A DNA stretch of 64,000 bases from Aliikangiella coralliicola (GTDB taxonomy: Bacteria; Pseudomonadota; Gammaproteobacteria; Enterobacterales; Kangiellaceae): positions 248,001 through 312,000 of the forward strand of contig NZ_ML660170.1 of NCBI RefSeq assembly GCF_007004725.1, written 5' to 3'. How positions within the stretch are numbered: position 1 is the first letter of the stretch; every line of letters begins with the position of its first letter. A program made the translations under genes and the position numbers. Below, piece after piece: positions 1 to 8,530 of the stretch. The notes under the pieces are model-generated. The model was not told the DNA's origin. It saw only the letters and a program-made list of their open reading frames with translations, and made no database searches.

Positions 1-34
1 GATCTGACAAACGAAAATACCCCTTCGCCTGACA

Positions 35-63
35 CCGATTAGGGAAATCGGCTTATCGCCGAT
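35..63 (+). promoter_or_regulatory. Two overlapping hairpins in the purM leader
   Basis: CCGATT (35-40) can pair with AATCGG (46-51), and ATCGGC (47-52) can pair with GCCGAT (58-63). The two stems share bases 47-51, so only one can form at a time. They lie about 100 bases before purM and could be the terminator of an upstream gene outside the window or a leader element. There is no T-run directly after the second stem. A -10-like TAGAAT lies at 120-125 without a good -35. Function is unproven. Confidence 0.25.
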
Positions 64-165
64 ATTGGATTATTCTTCAAATTAATTCTCAAAACCCTCG
101 ATCTCAGCATAAGCCATGGTAGAATACGCGCAAATTATTGCCGCAATACCATGAGAGCTTAAAGT

Positions 166-1206
166 ATGTCAGAAACAAGCGATAAATCACTCAGTTACAA
201 AGACGCAGGCGTCGATATCGAAGCCGGAAACCAGTTGGTTGATAGAATCAAAGGGGTCGCCAAAGCGACTAGCCGACCGGAAGTTGTGTCTAATCTAGGT
301 GGATTCGGCGCAATGTTTGAATTACCGAAAGGTTATCAAGAGCCGGTATTAGTCTCTGGCACCGACGGCGTGGGCACTAAACTCCGCTTAGCGATTGACG
401 CAGGCATCCATGATAAAGTCGGTATTGACCTGGTTGCTATGTGCGTTAACGACTTGATAGTTCAAGGTGCAGAGCCGCTGTTCTTCCTTGATTACTATGC
501 CACTGGAAAGCTTGATGTCGATATCGCGACAAGCGTGGTTACAGGAATTGGCGAAGGCTGCAAACAGTCTAACTGTTCTTTAATTGGCGGTGAAACTGCG
601 GAAATGCCAGGTATGTACGACGGTGAAGACTACGATTTAGCCGGCTTTTGCGTCGGGATCGTTGAAAAATCAAAAGTCATTGACGGTACTCAGGTTGCAA
701 CCGGCGACCAGCTTATCGGGTTAGCTTCGAGCGGCCCCCACTCTAATGGCTATTCGCTTATTCGCAAGATCATTGAAGTTTCCGGTGCCGATCTCAAGCA
801 AGACTTCCACGGAAAAACACTGGCGGAAACTTTACTAGAGCCGACAAAAATCTATGTAAAGTCGGTCCTGGAACTTGCCAAAAATATTAATTTGAAGGCC
901 TTGTCCCACATCACCGGTGGTGGTTTACTCGAAAATATTCCACGTGTTCTGCCACAAAACACTTGTGCTCAGATAAACCGTTCTAGTTGGCAAATGCCAG
1001 AAATATTTAATTGGTTGCAAAGTAACGGGAATGTTGAACAGCAGGAAATGTATCGAACCTTTAACTGTGGTATTGGCATGGTTCTGGTCGTTTCTTCAGA
1101 AGAGCTTGAAACAGCGTTAGACCTCCTTAGAAAGCTTGGCGAAAATGCCTGGCATTTGGGTGAAATTGTTAGCGCTGAAAACTCACAACAGGTGACTTTC
1201 ATTTAA
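166..1206 (+). CDS. purM: Phosphoribosylformylglycinamidine cyclo-ligase (AIR synthase)
   Basis: Catalyses the ATP-dependent closure of the imidazole ring, FGAM to AIR, the fifth step of de novo purine synthesis in the cytoplasm. The 346-residue product has the usual PurM length (345 in E. coli). It starts with the typical [13 protein letters not shown] segment and carries the [10 protein letters not shown] nucleotide-binding loop, the [13 protein letters not shown] motif and the C-terminal HITGGGL segment of the AIRS fold. The ATG follows a GAGAGCTTAAAGT leader. purN follows on the same strand after 216 bases, the common purM-purN order, but the gap is longer than in a tightly coupled operon. 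Identification is secure. Confidence 0.98.
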   Translation: MSETSDKSLSYKDAGVDIEAGNQLVDRIKGVAKATSRPEVVSNLGGFGAMFELPKGYQEPVLVSGTDGVGTKLRLAIDAGIHDKVGIDLVAMCVNDLIVQGAEPLFFLDYYATGKLDVDIATSVVTGIGEGCKQSNCSLIGGETAEMPGMYDGEDYDLAGFCVGIVEKSKVIDGTQVATGDQLIGLASSGPHSNGYSLIRKIIEVSGADLKQDFHGKTLAETLLEPTKIYVKSVLELAKNINLKALSHITGGGLLENIPRVLPQNTCAQINRSSWQMPEIFNWLQSNGNVEQQEMYRTFNCGIGMVLVVSSEELETALDLLRKLGENAWHLGEIVSAENSQQVTFI

Positions 1207-1287
1207 CTCTGTGTCTGACGATTTGTTCAGTGACTTTTACTGAGACAGTTTATTCTCACTAACTTAGTCGTGCCAACTGGCAATAAA

Positions 1288-1321
1288 CTAGTTTTTATAC
1301 GCTTTATGAGCTAGTTTTTAT
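1288..1321 (+). repeat. Short direct repeat CTAGTTTTTAT in the purM-purN gap
   Basis: The 11-mer CTAGTTTTTAT occurs at 1288-1298 and again at 1311-1321, a 23-base period. A shorter TTTATGAAA motif continues at about 1318 and 1331. The gap also contains the quasi-palindrome TGCCAACTGGCA at 1271-1282. No gene is present in this gap. Function is unknown and it may only be AT-rich low-complexity sequence. Confidence 0.4.
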
Positions 1322-1422
1322 GAAACGGCCTTTATGAAATCGTTTTATTAAAGTAGGCCTGTTGCGCGCGATCTTATTGTTTTCTTGCTTTACAATTAAT
1401 TAAACGAATTAACGGATCTAAA

Positions 1423-2091
1423 ATGGGTAGTAAACGACTAGTTATACTGATTTCCGGCAGTGGTTCAAACTTGCAGGCTTTTATCGAGAAGCAACAACAA
1501 GGAAGTTTAGGCGGTACTATCGTTTCGGTCATTAGCAATAATCCAGAAGCTTATGGCCTTACCAGAGCGCGAGAGGCAGGAATAAAAGCAGTATCACTAG
1601 ACCATAAAACTCACGCTAGTCGTGAATCTTTTGATAAAGAATTGGCAGAAGAAATTAAGAAGGACCAACCGGATCTAATTATTCTCGCAGGATTTATGCG
1701 TATTTTGACGCCCGAATTTGTGCAAACTTTTCGTGGTAAATTATTGAACATCCACCCTTCTCTGTTGCCGAAATATCCTGGACTTCACACTCACAAAAAA
1801 GCGCTGGAAAATAATGATGAATTTCATGGTACCAGCGTGCACTTTGTAACAGAAGAGCTGGACGGTGGTCCACTTATTGCGCAATCTCAAATGCGATTAA
1901 TCGTAGGTTCAGAATCCAACGAAGAAAATGAGCTCAATGAACAACAGGTCATGCAACGAATTCAGAAACTCGAACATCGATTATATCCAGAAGTTGCATC
2001 CTGGTACTTGAATAACAGGCTAACAATGGAAAAGGACGGCGTTTATTTTGATCACAAAAAACTGGAAAGACCAATTCTTTTTGGCGACTGA
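1423..2091 (+). CDS. purN: Phosphoribosylglycinamide formyltransferase (GART 1)
   Basis: Transfers the formyl group of 10-formyl-THF to GAR, giving FGAR, step three of de novo purine synthesis. Family marks visible in the 222-residue product are the N-terminal LVILISGSGSNLQAFI loop, IILAGFMRILTPEF, the catalytic region NIHPSLLPKYPGLHTH and the EELDGGPLIAQ segment with the conserved Asp. The length is close to E. coli PurN (212). It lies downstream of purM, and its TGA ends two bases before the next start, so the DUF3108 gene is probably co-translated. Confidence 0.97.
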   Translation: MGSKRLVILISGSGSNLQAFIEKQQQGSLGGTIVSVISNNPEAYGLTRAREAGIKAVSLDHKTHASRESFDKELAEEIKKDQPDLIILAGFMRILTPEFVQTFRGKLLNIHPSLLPKYPGLHTHKKALENNDEFHGTSVHFVTEELDGGPLIAQSQMRLIVGSESNEENELNEQQVMQRIQKLEHRLYPEVASWYLNNRLTMEKDGVYFDHKKLERPILFGD

Positions 2092-2092
2092 T

Positions 2093-3355
2093 ATGTCGCT
2101 TTTTGGCCATTTGGCAAAAAGTGTGCGTTTAGTCGAATGCAAAGGATTAGCTAAAAAATTGACCCCAACTTCGAGCCTGAACTCGGTATTACTGATTGCA
2201 TCCTTGCTGTTCTCGTTAAACTCCCCTGTTTCCTTAGCCGAACCAACATCGCCTGACAATTCCAGTACACCAACTCAAAACGAACAGGCAAATCAAAACC
2301 AGGATAAAACAGCAACAAATGAAACACAAAACGACAATGAAATTGCTGTAGAACAAACCCAACCAGTTGAAACAGTCAATCAAAACTCTTCAACCGCTCC
2401 CAACAACTTAAACAATCCACAAGTGGGCGACGGTTCACAATCACATACCGATCAAATAGAGGAAGGTACTGTCGAGTTAAGTGGTGAAAAAATTGATGAA
2501 GATATCGTCAAAAACAATGAAGACAAACAAGCTCCTGACGACACTCGTGCCGAAAACCACCGACAAGGTAATAACAGTCTTGATGATTTTAAAGCGGAAC
2601 AAAGTAACCCACAAACTCCGGATAACAGTGGCTTGTCTGCAAACGAGCACAACAGGCTAACCTCTAGCCTACGTGAAAATCCCTGGGTTTTTCTTCATGC
2701 TTATAACGCTTCCTATGATATTTACTCCGACGGTGACAGGTTGGGTAGCGCTTCTCGCAATATGCTTTTTGAAGATGGAAACTGGAAACTGCAGGTCTCG
2801 ACTAAATTGAAAAAATGGATGCTGACCCTAAAAAGCAGGGAGTTTTCTAAGTTCGTCATTCAAAATAACAAGTTATTTACCAATGAGTTTTTCACGTCTA
2901 CTAAAATTAGCTTTAAATCTGAGCGTAAAGTAGAGCAATCTTTTGACTGGCAACAAAAAATGGAAGCGGGTAAAAAAGGAAAACGAAATTGGCAGTTACC
3001 GCTGGATCAACATTTATATGACCGCATGTCCCACTTGGTGAAATTGCGTTCAGATTTATTATCGGGAGCTAAAGATTTTAACTACATCATCAGCTATAAA
3101 GGTAAGCGTAAAACTTATAGCTATCAAATCACCGGAGATGAAACTATCATCACCCCCATGGGTGAAATAAACACCATTAGACTCGATAGAATCAGCGGCG
3201 ATGACAGTCGCTTCTCATTATGGCTAAGCCCGGAGTATAACTACTTTCCCATTAAAATTGCCCAGGTTGAGCAAGATAAACCGGATGTCGTGCTTACCTT
3301 AAACAAACTGGAGTTTGTGACCCCTAAAGATGACATTAAACAGGCTGCCAGATAG
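2093..3355 (+). CDS. DUF3108 family exported protein with N/Q-rich linker
   Basis: This 420-residue protein matches the DUF3108 family, commonly encoded just after purMN in gammaproteobacteria. The ATG at 2093 was chosen over an in-frame upstream codon because it follows the purN stop by one base. It puts a hydrophobic signal-peptide stretch (LLIASLLFSLNSPVSLAEP) near residues 35-53. A long N/Q/D/E-rich low-complexity segment follows (about residues 55-195), then a folded C-terminal domain (about 200-420). That domain has the family-like features YDIYSDGDRLGSA, LYDRMSHLVKLR and a terminal WLSPEYNYFPIKI. It is probably periplasmic. The biochemical role of the family is unknown; the linker is longer than I would expect for it. 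Confidence 0.88.
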   Translation: MSLFGHLAKSVRLVECKGLAKKLTPTSSLNSVLLIASLLFSLNSPVSLAEPTSPDNSSTPTQNEQANQNQDKTATNETQNDNEIAVEQTQPVETVNQNSSTAPNNLNNPQVGDGSQSHTDQIEEGTVELSGEKIDEDIVKNNEDKQAPDDTRAENHRQGNNSLDDFKAEQSNPQTPDNSGLSANEHNRLTSSLRENPWVFLHAYNASYDIYSDGDRLGSASRNMLFEDGNWKLQVSTKLKKWMLTLKSREFSKFVIQNNKLFTNEFFTSTKISFKSERKVEQSFDWQQKMEAGKKGKRNWQLPLDQHLYDRMSHLVKLRSDLLSGAKDFNYIISYKGKRKTYSYQITGDETIITPMGEINTIRLDRISGDDSRFSLWLSPEYNYFPIKIAQVEQDKPDVVLTLNKLEFVTPKDDIKQAAR

Positions 3356-3433
3356 CCCCGCCCTATTTCCGCCAAATGCAGCAGGCCAGAAGAAAAAGGT
3401 AAAACCTTGCTAGTCAGTAATTTACGCAAATGA

Positions 3434-3973
3434 TCATTGCTCTCGTTGATTAATCAATTTAACCACTTTTTCTTTTAAGCTTTTCAGTCCCGCTTTTTGG
3501 CCATCGGCGATAGCCTCTTTGAGGCTTTTATGCTGAACACCATAAGCACGCAAAGCAATCAACGCCCCAACGCGATTGCTACTGGCGCAATGAATCAGCG
3601 TCATTCCCTGATGGCTACTTAATATTTTGTCGAGTTTATTCGCATTTTCAAAAGTAATGCCTGTTGCGCCAGAAATTTCGAGGGAAGTATAATTAAGCCC
3701 CAAAAGTTTTGTTTGCTCAGACTCATCGAACTGATTAAATTCACCTTCGGTCCTCAGATTAATAACATTGTTAACGCCCATCGCTTTAAGCTTTGCCAAA
3801 TCTTCCGCAGAAGGTTGGCCGCCAGTAATGAGTTTGCCATTAAAAATCTTGGCATTTTTCATTGAAATATCTGAGAGATTAACTTGGTTTTCAGCGGACG
3901 CATTATTGAGTGAAAAGAAACTCAATAGCAAAACCAGACGAAATAAACTTGAGTAAATGCTTGCTTGTTTCAT
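3434..3973 (-). CDS. Secreted CX4R phosphatase-like protein (DUF442/BLH type)
   Basis: A 179-residue protein with an N-terminal signal peptide (about residues 1-27, ending SLNNASAEN). The rest has a dual-specificity-phosphatase-like fold: LITGGQPSAEDLAKLKAMG, then NNVINLRTEGEF, then the presumed nucleophile loop HCASSNRVG. The Cys-to-Arg spacing is CX4R rather than the classical CX5R of tyrosine phosphatases. CX4R is typical of the DUF442 / beta-lactamase-hydrolase-like group. Location should be periplasmic. It stands alone on the minus strand, convergent with the DUF3108 gene. The substrate is unknown, and phosphatase activity is inferred only from fold and motif. Confidence 0.8.
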   Translation of the reverse strand: MKQASIYSSLFRLVLLLSFFSLNNASAENQVNLSDISMKNAKIFNGKLITGGQPSAEDLAKLKAMGVNNVINLRTEGEFNQFDESEQTKLLGLNYTSLEISGATGITFENANKLDKILSSHQGMTLIHCASSNRVGALIALRAYGVQHKSLKEAIADGQKAGLKSLKEKVVKLINQREQ

Positions 3974-4140
3974 TAATTTTTCCTCTCAGTCTTTTGGGGT
4001 ATTTTCCGCGGCTAACGTGATTTAGTCGAGCCAGCTCAACGTTCTGTTTGTTTAATTTCTCGACAGATTAATTTCTTTAAAATTTAATCTCATCGAACTT
4101 CAAATCATGATATCGATCAAACCATATTTCTGTCTGATTC

Positions 4141-4371
4141 TTAGCCATCCTTTCCATCTACAAAAACTTCGTCACGTGATTTTAAAGTGACGCTTTCGTC
4201 AACTTCCGAAAACTCAATGATCAACTCTCCCGACTTAACTTTTTCTATCACACTATCAACCCAGCCGGAATACTTTGGATCTTGTTCAGTTTCCGATAAA
4301 TGGGTTACAACGTACTGCTCACACACCCCTTTTAAGGCTTCATCAGACAGCGTTTTATAGTCAATTAGCAT
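4141..4371 (-). CDS. UPF0270 (YheU-like) small protein
   Basis: The 76-residue product matches the UPF0270 family in length and pattern. It starts MLIDYKTLSDEALKG, has a central helix ending VIEKVKSGELIIEFSE, then ESVTLKSRDEV near the C terminus, comparable to E. coli YheU (ETVNIMPRSQF). The family is acidic, cytosolic and uncharacterised. The gene is a single unit between a minus-strand phosphatase gene and the divergent response regulator. Confidence 0.82.
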   Translation of the reverse strand: MLIDYKTLSDEALKGVCEQYVVTHLSETEQDPKYSGWVDSVIEKVKSGELIIEFSEVDESVTLKSRDEVFVDGKDG

Positions 4372-4545
4372 CGCATTACAACCCTTTGATATTCAATCTA
4401 TAATTGGAGAAACTTTGGATTATTGTATACTGACGGGCACTCATTTCGGCAATTATTTTGTGAGATTTTTAGTATATGTTCTATTCTTAACTAAACAAGA
4501 TCATTTGATTCACATAAAACACCGATTTATTTGGGAAAAAGCACA

Positions 4546-4908
4546 ATGTCCAAAATTTTAATTGCCGACGACTCGTCCAGTATGCGCCAAATGGTCAGCT
4601 TTACACTAAAAGCTGCAGGACATGAAGTAGAAGAAGCCAAAGACGGCAACGAGGCCCTGGCAAAAGCCAAGTCAACCCAATACGAACTGATTTTATCTGA
4701 TGTTAACATGCCAAATAAAAGTGGTTTTGAGCTAACATCAGAACTCAGAAGTCTGGATAACTATAAGTTTGTCCCTATTCTGCTCCTAACCACAGAATCA
4801 GCAGCGGAGAAAAAAGGCCAAGGAAAAGCAGCAGGTGCAACTGGATGGATTGTTAAGCCCTTTAACCCGGAAACCCTGGTACACACCGTTAAAAAAGTGA
4901 TTCGATAG
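4546..4908 (+). CDS. Stand-alone CheY-like response regulator
   Basis: A 120-residue protein made of a single receiver domain and no output domain. Phosphorylation residues are all present: acidic pair D8/D9 (LIADDSSSMRQ), phospho-acceptor D52 (ILSDVNMPNKSGFEL), the LLLTTES Thr and the WIVKPF Lys. The ATG at 4546 begins MSKILIADD; a TTG 15 bases upstream would only add MGKST. No kinase gene is adjacent, so the partner is unknown. It may act on chemotaxis, twitching or another protein target. It is followed by a strong hairpin terminator. Confidence 0.93.
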   Translation: MSKILIADDSSSMRQMVSFTLKAAGHEVEEAKDGNEALAKAKSTQYELILSDVNMPNKSGFELTSELRSLDNYKFVPILLLTTESAAEKKGQGKAAGATGWIVKPFNPETLVHTVKKVIR

Positions 4909-4927
4909 TCGTAAATCCAAAAACAAA

Positions 4928-4950
4928 AAAGGCCACCAATGGTGACCTTT
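4928..4950. terminator. Bidirectional intrinsic terminator
   Basis: A 10-base stem (AAAGGCCACC 4928-4937 with GGTGACCTTT 4941-4950) has a 3-base loop. On the minus strand the one imperfect pair becomes U-G and the stem runs into TTTTTTTG, so it should end the tRNA-Arg transcript. On the plus strand it follows the response regulator, but the following T-run is broken. Confidence 0.85.
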
Positions 4951-5002
4951 TCAATATTACTTTTTTTAACGACACAAATAGTGTCAATTTACTAACAAAA
5001 TT

Positions 5003-5079
5003 TGGCGCGCCATGAGCGATTCGAACGCCCGACCCTCAGGTTCGAAGCCTGATGCTCTATCCAGCTGAGCTAATGGCGC
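5003..5079 (-). tRNA. tRNA-Arg (anticodon UCG)
   Basis: Read on the minus strand, the 77-base gene folds as a full cloverleaf. The acceptor stem GCGCCAT pairs with ATGGCGC, followed by discriminator G and an encoded CCA. The D-arm is TAGCTCAGCTGGATAGAGCA. The anticodon stem TCAGG/CCTGA surrounds loop CTTCGAA with anticodon TCG, reading CGA. The T-arm has loop GTTCGAATC. It has its own promoter (5094-5122) and terminator (4928-4950), so it is a single-tRNA transcription unit. Confidence 0.97.
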
Positions 5080-5093
5080 GTGTTGAGGCGCTT

Positions 5094-5122
5094 AATCTAA
5101 CTGAATGCCATAAAAGACTCAA
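5094..5122 (-). promoter_or_regulatory. Sigma70 promoter of tRNA-Arg, GC-rich discriminator
   Basis: On the minus strand TTGAGT (-35, 5122-5117) and TAGATT (-10, 5099-5094) are separated by exactly 17 bases, and the tRNA starts 15 bases after the -10. A GCGCC stretch follows the -10. Such a GC-rich discriminator is known from stringently controlled stable-RNA promoters, so ppGpp control is a reasonable inference. Confidence 0.65.
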
Positions 5123-5299
5123 GCAATTTTCTCATTAATTTTCAGATTAGGATCAATTTGATTTTTAAGTGTTGAATTTTTGAACGAAAATCAATGTATT
5201 TATGAATCTAAGATCAGAAATCTGGAGCCTACCTGTAATTTATTAGATAATGAGTTCATTCGTTACTCACTGCTTTCCTTCAAGTTAAATTTAGCGCCG

Positions 5300-6445
5300 A
5301 TGCTGTCAACAGAAGCCCTCACTGAAATAAAAAGTAAACTTGTCATCAAGGCAAGAGAACACGGCTTTCAAGACGCCAGAGTGTCTGACACCTCAACCAG
5401 TGGTTATTTCGCAAAATTTAAACAATGGGTCAACGATGGATTTCACGGCGATATGTCTTTTTTGGAAAGAAATCAAAATCTACGCTCATCACCTGATGAA
5501 TTGCACCCGGGTACACTCAGAGTTGTCTCTTTACGTTACGATTACCTTCCCGAACATGCAGGCTTTGTGAAACCGCTAAAACATCCTCAGCAAGCCAATG
5601 TATCGAGGTATGCATTAGGACGCGATTATCATAAATTAATGCGCAAAAAACTCGATGCTGTCTGTCGTCAGCTTCAAGCTGAAATTGAAACAAGCGATGC
5701 CGTTGATTATCGTGTTTTTGTTGATAGCGCGCCCGTGTTAGAAACTTCATTTGCAGAAAAATCCGGGTTAGGCTGGAAGGGAAAACACTCTCTGATTATC
5801 AACAAAAAAGCGGGGTCCTGGTTTTTCCTCGGTGAAATATTTATTAATTTACCGCTGCCAATTGATGAGCCCGTTGAAGATTTATGCGGCAACTGTAGCG
5901 CCTGTATTAGTTTATGCCCTACCGACGCTATCATCGACTCCAAGAAAGTAGATGCCACCCGTTGCATCTCGTATCTAACGATCGAAAATAAAGGCCCCAT
6001 ACCAATATCGCTTCGAAGTAAAATGGGTAACAGGATTTATGGTTGTGATGATTGCCAGTTGGCGTGTCCCTGGAATCGATACGCGCAAATATCTAAGGAA
6101 ACAGGGTTTCAACCCAAAAATAATCTCGACACTATTTCATTGCTCCAGTTATGGCAATGGAATGAGAAAGAGTTTCTTGATAATTTTCAGGGTAGTCCAA
6201 TACGAAGAATTGGATATCAAAACTGGCTGCGTAATCTGGCAGTGGCAATCGGTAATTCTGTCTACGAGCCACAAACCATTGAGTTACTCGTTAACAAGAA
6301 GCAAGAAGCAAACGATTTAGTCTGCGAACACATTGACTGGGCTATTTCACAATTAAAAAATCGCCAATCAAATGATTTAACGGTCAATAAAAAAACTCAA
6401 AAACTAATTAATTGCGTTACCAACATGCTGCCAAGAGATGCATAA
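5300..6445 (+). CDS. queG: Epoxyqueuosine reductase
   Basis: Reduces epoxyqueuosine in tRNA to queuosine, the last step of queuosine synthesis, using cobalamin and two 4Fe-4S clusters. The product from the ATG at 5300 is 381 residues (E. coli 379) and begins MLSTEALTEIKSKLVIKA, as in the family. The open frame extends another 40 codons upstream to a TTG with no family counterpart, so 5300 is preferred although its ribosome site is weak. Cluster ligands are in CGNCSACISLCPTDAI and the second CDDCQLACPWNR. The catalytic acidic region is VDSAPVLETSFAEKSGLGWKG. The neighbouring tRNA-Arg does not carry the GUN anticodons that QueG modifies. Confidence 0.96.
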   Translation: MLSTEALTEIKSKLVIKAREHGFQDARVSDTSTSGYFAKFKQWVNDGFHGDMSFLERNQNLRSSPDELHPGTLRVVSLRYDYLPEHAGFVKPLKHPQQANVSRYALGRDYHKLMRKKLDAVCRQLQAEIETSDAVDYRVFVDSAPVLETSFAEKSGLGWKGKHSLIINKKAGSWFFLGEIFINLPLPIDEPVEDLCGNCSACISLCPTDAIIDSKKVDATRCISYLTIENKGPIPISLRSKMGNRIYGCDDCQLACPWNRYAQISKETGFQPKNNLDTISLLQLWQWNEKEFLDNFQGSPIRRIGYQNWLRNLAVAIGNSVYEPQTIELLVNKKQEANDLVCEHIDWAISQLKNRQSNDLTVNKKTQKLINCVTNMLPRDA

Positions 6446-6478
6446 CTAACGGGAGCTGTTGAGCCAACACCTCCCGAA

Positions 6479-6494
6479 AAACCCTCGCGGGTTT
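6479..6494 (-). terminator. Hairpin terminator of the lipoprotein gene
   Basis: AAACCC (6479-6484), a 4-base loop and GGGTTT (6489-6494) form a stem overlapping the stop codon of the lipoprotein. On the minus strand it continues as TTTTTC. It also lies just after queG on the other strand, so it may serve both convergent units. Confidence 0.6.
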
Positions 6495-8397
6495 ATTGAA
6501 GCACCAAAGTTTTTATTTCACTGTACCAATTATCAATGTCTTTTCCTTTACTCTCGGCAATTGACAGTGCATTGGCTAAAAGTTCGGTGGCACCAGGCAC
6601 ATCACCTTGTGCTTTGGCTTCGACATACTTGTGGTGAAAAACCTGCTCAGGACTACGTAAATAATTGCTCAACTTTTCACCCAGCATTGCTGCCAGTTCA
6701 GTGGCAAGGCTATCCATTATTTTAATATCTGATGGTAAATCTGCTCGCACATAAGGCTGATGAAAGTCTCCTTTCTGGTATTCATTGATAGACTCGCCGG
6801 CATGCTCTGCTTCTTTAACAAAATTATCAGTTAATAAAATTTTTCCAGTCGAAGGTTCAATAATTCTAAAGGCAACTTCCGCAATCGCCTGTTTACGAAC
6901 ATGTTCAACTCTCAGTACCACTTCTTCAACAATCGGAGACTCATTGTACTGCTTTGGCGCTTCGCCACGTTTTCGCTTTGCCCATTTTTTATACTCTTCG
7001 GTTTCAACTCGATTTATTCCCGTTTGAACCTGCTGTGATCTTTGACCATTATTGACTGAAGTTTCGATCGCAGCTTGCAGAATTTCCCCATCAACCTTCA
7101 GAAGTAATCCCTGATAGTTTTGTGCTGTCGAATTCGGAGTATCGGTAACAATAAGCACTTCATTGCCTAATTGTTCAAAGAGAATTTTTTCTAACTTACT
7201 ACCGACCCTTCTTCCAACAGATGCGACAACAGAATCCCCTGACTGAACCTCTTTAAATTCAGCAACAGATAACTTTGTCATCGCCCTGTTTTTTACTTCG
7301 TCACTAAGCTTTAAAAACTCTGCTTTTAATCCTGGGTAGTTGGGATCAAATTCATTCACAACCCGCATTAATGCCTGTCGTTTACCATCCCCACTCTGTT
7401 CTTGCCGAGCTCTGGACATCACTAAATCAAGGAATCGTTTTTCCTGAATAAAACCTTTCTGCGAAACATCCAGCTTTTCCTGAACTGTTCGACCTTTTTG
7501 GAAGTTCTGATAAGCCGTTAACAAATCTCCTTTTTCATAGGCTTTTTTAGCGGCGCCGGCAAAATAAGTTGCCAACACAGGAATGCTAGTTCCCATTGAT
7601 TTTTTTAGCTGTAAAAAGATAGGTTCGTCAGCTACCTGCAGTAAAGATTGGTAGGCAGATTCTGGCTTACCATTTTCCAGTGCAAAACGAAAATCTTTTT
7701 CGAATAAGCCTGCTTGTCCTTGAGATAACATTGACTCAAACTGAATACTCCCAGGGTCAAGTAACAACCCCGATTTGGCCGCGCTAACCACCGTACTAAA
7801 CAAGCGCTTGGAAAGCCCATCATTCCCTTGATAAAGTAGTTGAGAAATCACTTTTTCATGAGTTTGTTGGTACATTTTAGTTTCAGGCTGTTCTTTACCC
7901 GCCAAGGTTGCTGCTTTTTTGAGCGCGAGTACACTGGCAACTTGATCTTTACCTGACTCTTTAGATTCATCGACAAAGCGCTTTATTTTTTGATTTAAAG
8001 ACTCTATTGCTCGTGCGAGTTTAGTGTTTAGGCGCGTATAGTCAGTCGCAGACCATTGTTGCATTCCTTCTATCGACTGTTGAGTTTGCAACAATTGCTG
8101 CCGAGTAATACTTGTATTATCTTCGGTTAATTTAGACAAAACAGATTCTACTTGCTGGCCTTTATCTACAACCAGAAGCTGTGCAATTTTAGAACGTAGT
8201 TCAACCGCATCCTTCCTCGCACTTCCCTTACTTTCAGCAACAAATCCCGATGCTTTATCATACAAATTTTCCAATGAGCCACCGTGACGAGCCGCATCTA
8301 TCTCCGCTTGAGAAATAAGTGCTTTATTGGCTCCCCCACAGGCGAGCAATAAACAAAGAAATGAAGCCGTAATTAATGAAATTAATTTGTTTTGCAT
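6493..8397 (-). CDS. Large outer-membrane-type lipoprotein next to a Ser/Thr kinase
   Basis: A 634-residue protein with a clear lipobox (SFLCLLLACGG, modified Cys at residue 20). The mature part is mostly alpha-helical with TPR-like pairs (AKKAYEKGDLLTAYQNFQKG, and GATELLANALSIAES near the C terminus). The C-terminal third has a mixed segment resembling a beta-rich domain (VLRVEHVRKQAIAEVAFRI, TGKILLTDNF). I do not recognise a named family. It is encoded 133 bases after a membrane Ser/Thr kinase with its own extracytoplasmic TPR-like part. The two are probably one transcription unit and may interact across the periplasm; this is inference. Membrane side cannot be assigned firmly, although the residue after Cys is Gly, not Asp, so outer membrane is likelier. 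Confidence 0.8.
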   Translation of the reverse strand: MQNKLISLITASFLCLLLACGGANKALISQAEIDAARHGGSLENLYDKASGFVAESKGSARKDAVELRSKIAQLLVVDKGQQVESVLSKLTEDNTSITRQQLLQTQQSIEGMQQWSATDYTRLNTKLARAIESLNQKIKRFVDESKESGKDQVASVLALKKAATLAGKEQPETKMYQQTHEKVISQLLYQGNDGLSKRLFSTVVSAAKSGLLLDPGSIQFESMLSQGQAGLFEKDFRFALENGKPESAYQSLLQVADEPIFLQLKKSMGTSIPVLATYFAGAAKKAYEKGDLLTAYQNFQKGRTVQEKLDVSQKGFIQEKRFLDLVMSRARQEQSGDGKRQALMRVVNEFDPNYPGLKAEFLKLSDEVKNRAMTKLSVAEFKEVQSGDSVVASVGRRVGSKLEKILFEQLGNEVLIVTDTPNSTAQNYQGLLLKVDGEILQAAIETSVNNGQRSQQVQTGINRVETEEYKKWAKRKRGEAPKQYNESPIVEEVVLRVEHVRKQAIAEVAFRIIEPSTGKILLTDNFVKEAEHAGESINEYQKGDFHQPYVRADLPSDIKIMDSLATELAAMLGEKLSNYLRSPEQVFHHKYVEAKAQGDVPGATELLANALSIAESKGKDIDNWYSEIKTLVLQ

Positions 8398-8530
8398 GAG
8401 TTTGAAACCTTAATATTCAGCAGCTTGCTTATTTGACTGTCGACCGATAACAAAATCCGTTAACCAGTTTTCAGATAGCATGATTTATCGTTTTATTTGT
8501 AGAGAATACTTTAGCACAAAAAGGCTCAAG

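Noticed and set aside
130-141. PurR-like box GCAAATTATTGC in front of purM
   Set aside because: The arms GCAA-N4-TTGC fit, but the central CG of the PurR operator is missing, and LacI-type PurR is not expected outside enterobacteria, Vibrio and relatives.
5180-5299. 40-codon N-terminal extension of queG from a TTG codon
   Set aside because: QueG proteins start at the position of the ATG at 5300, and the extension has no family similarity or ribosome site.
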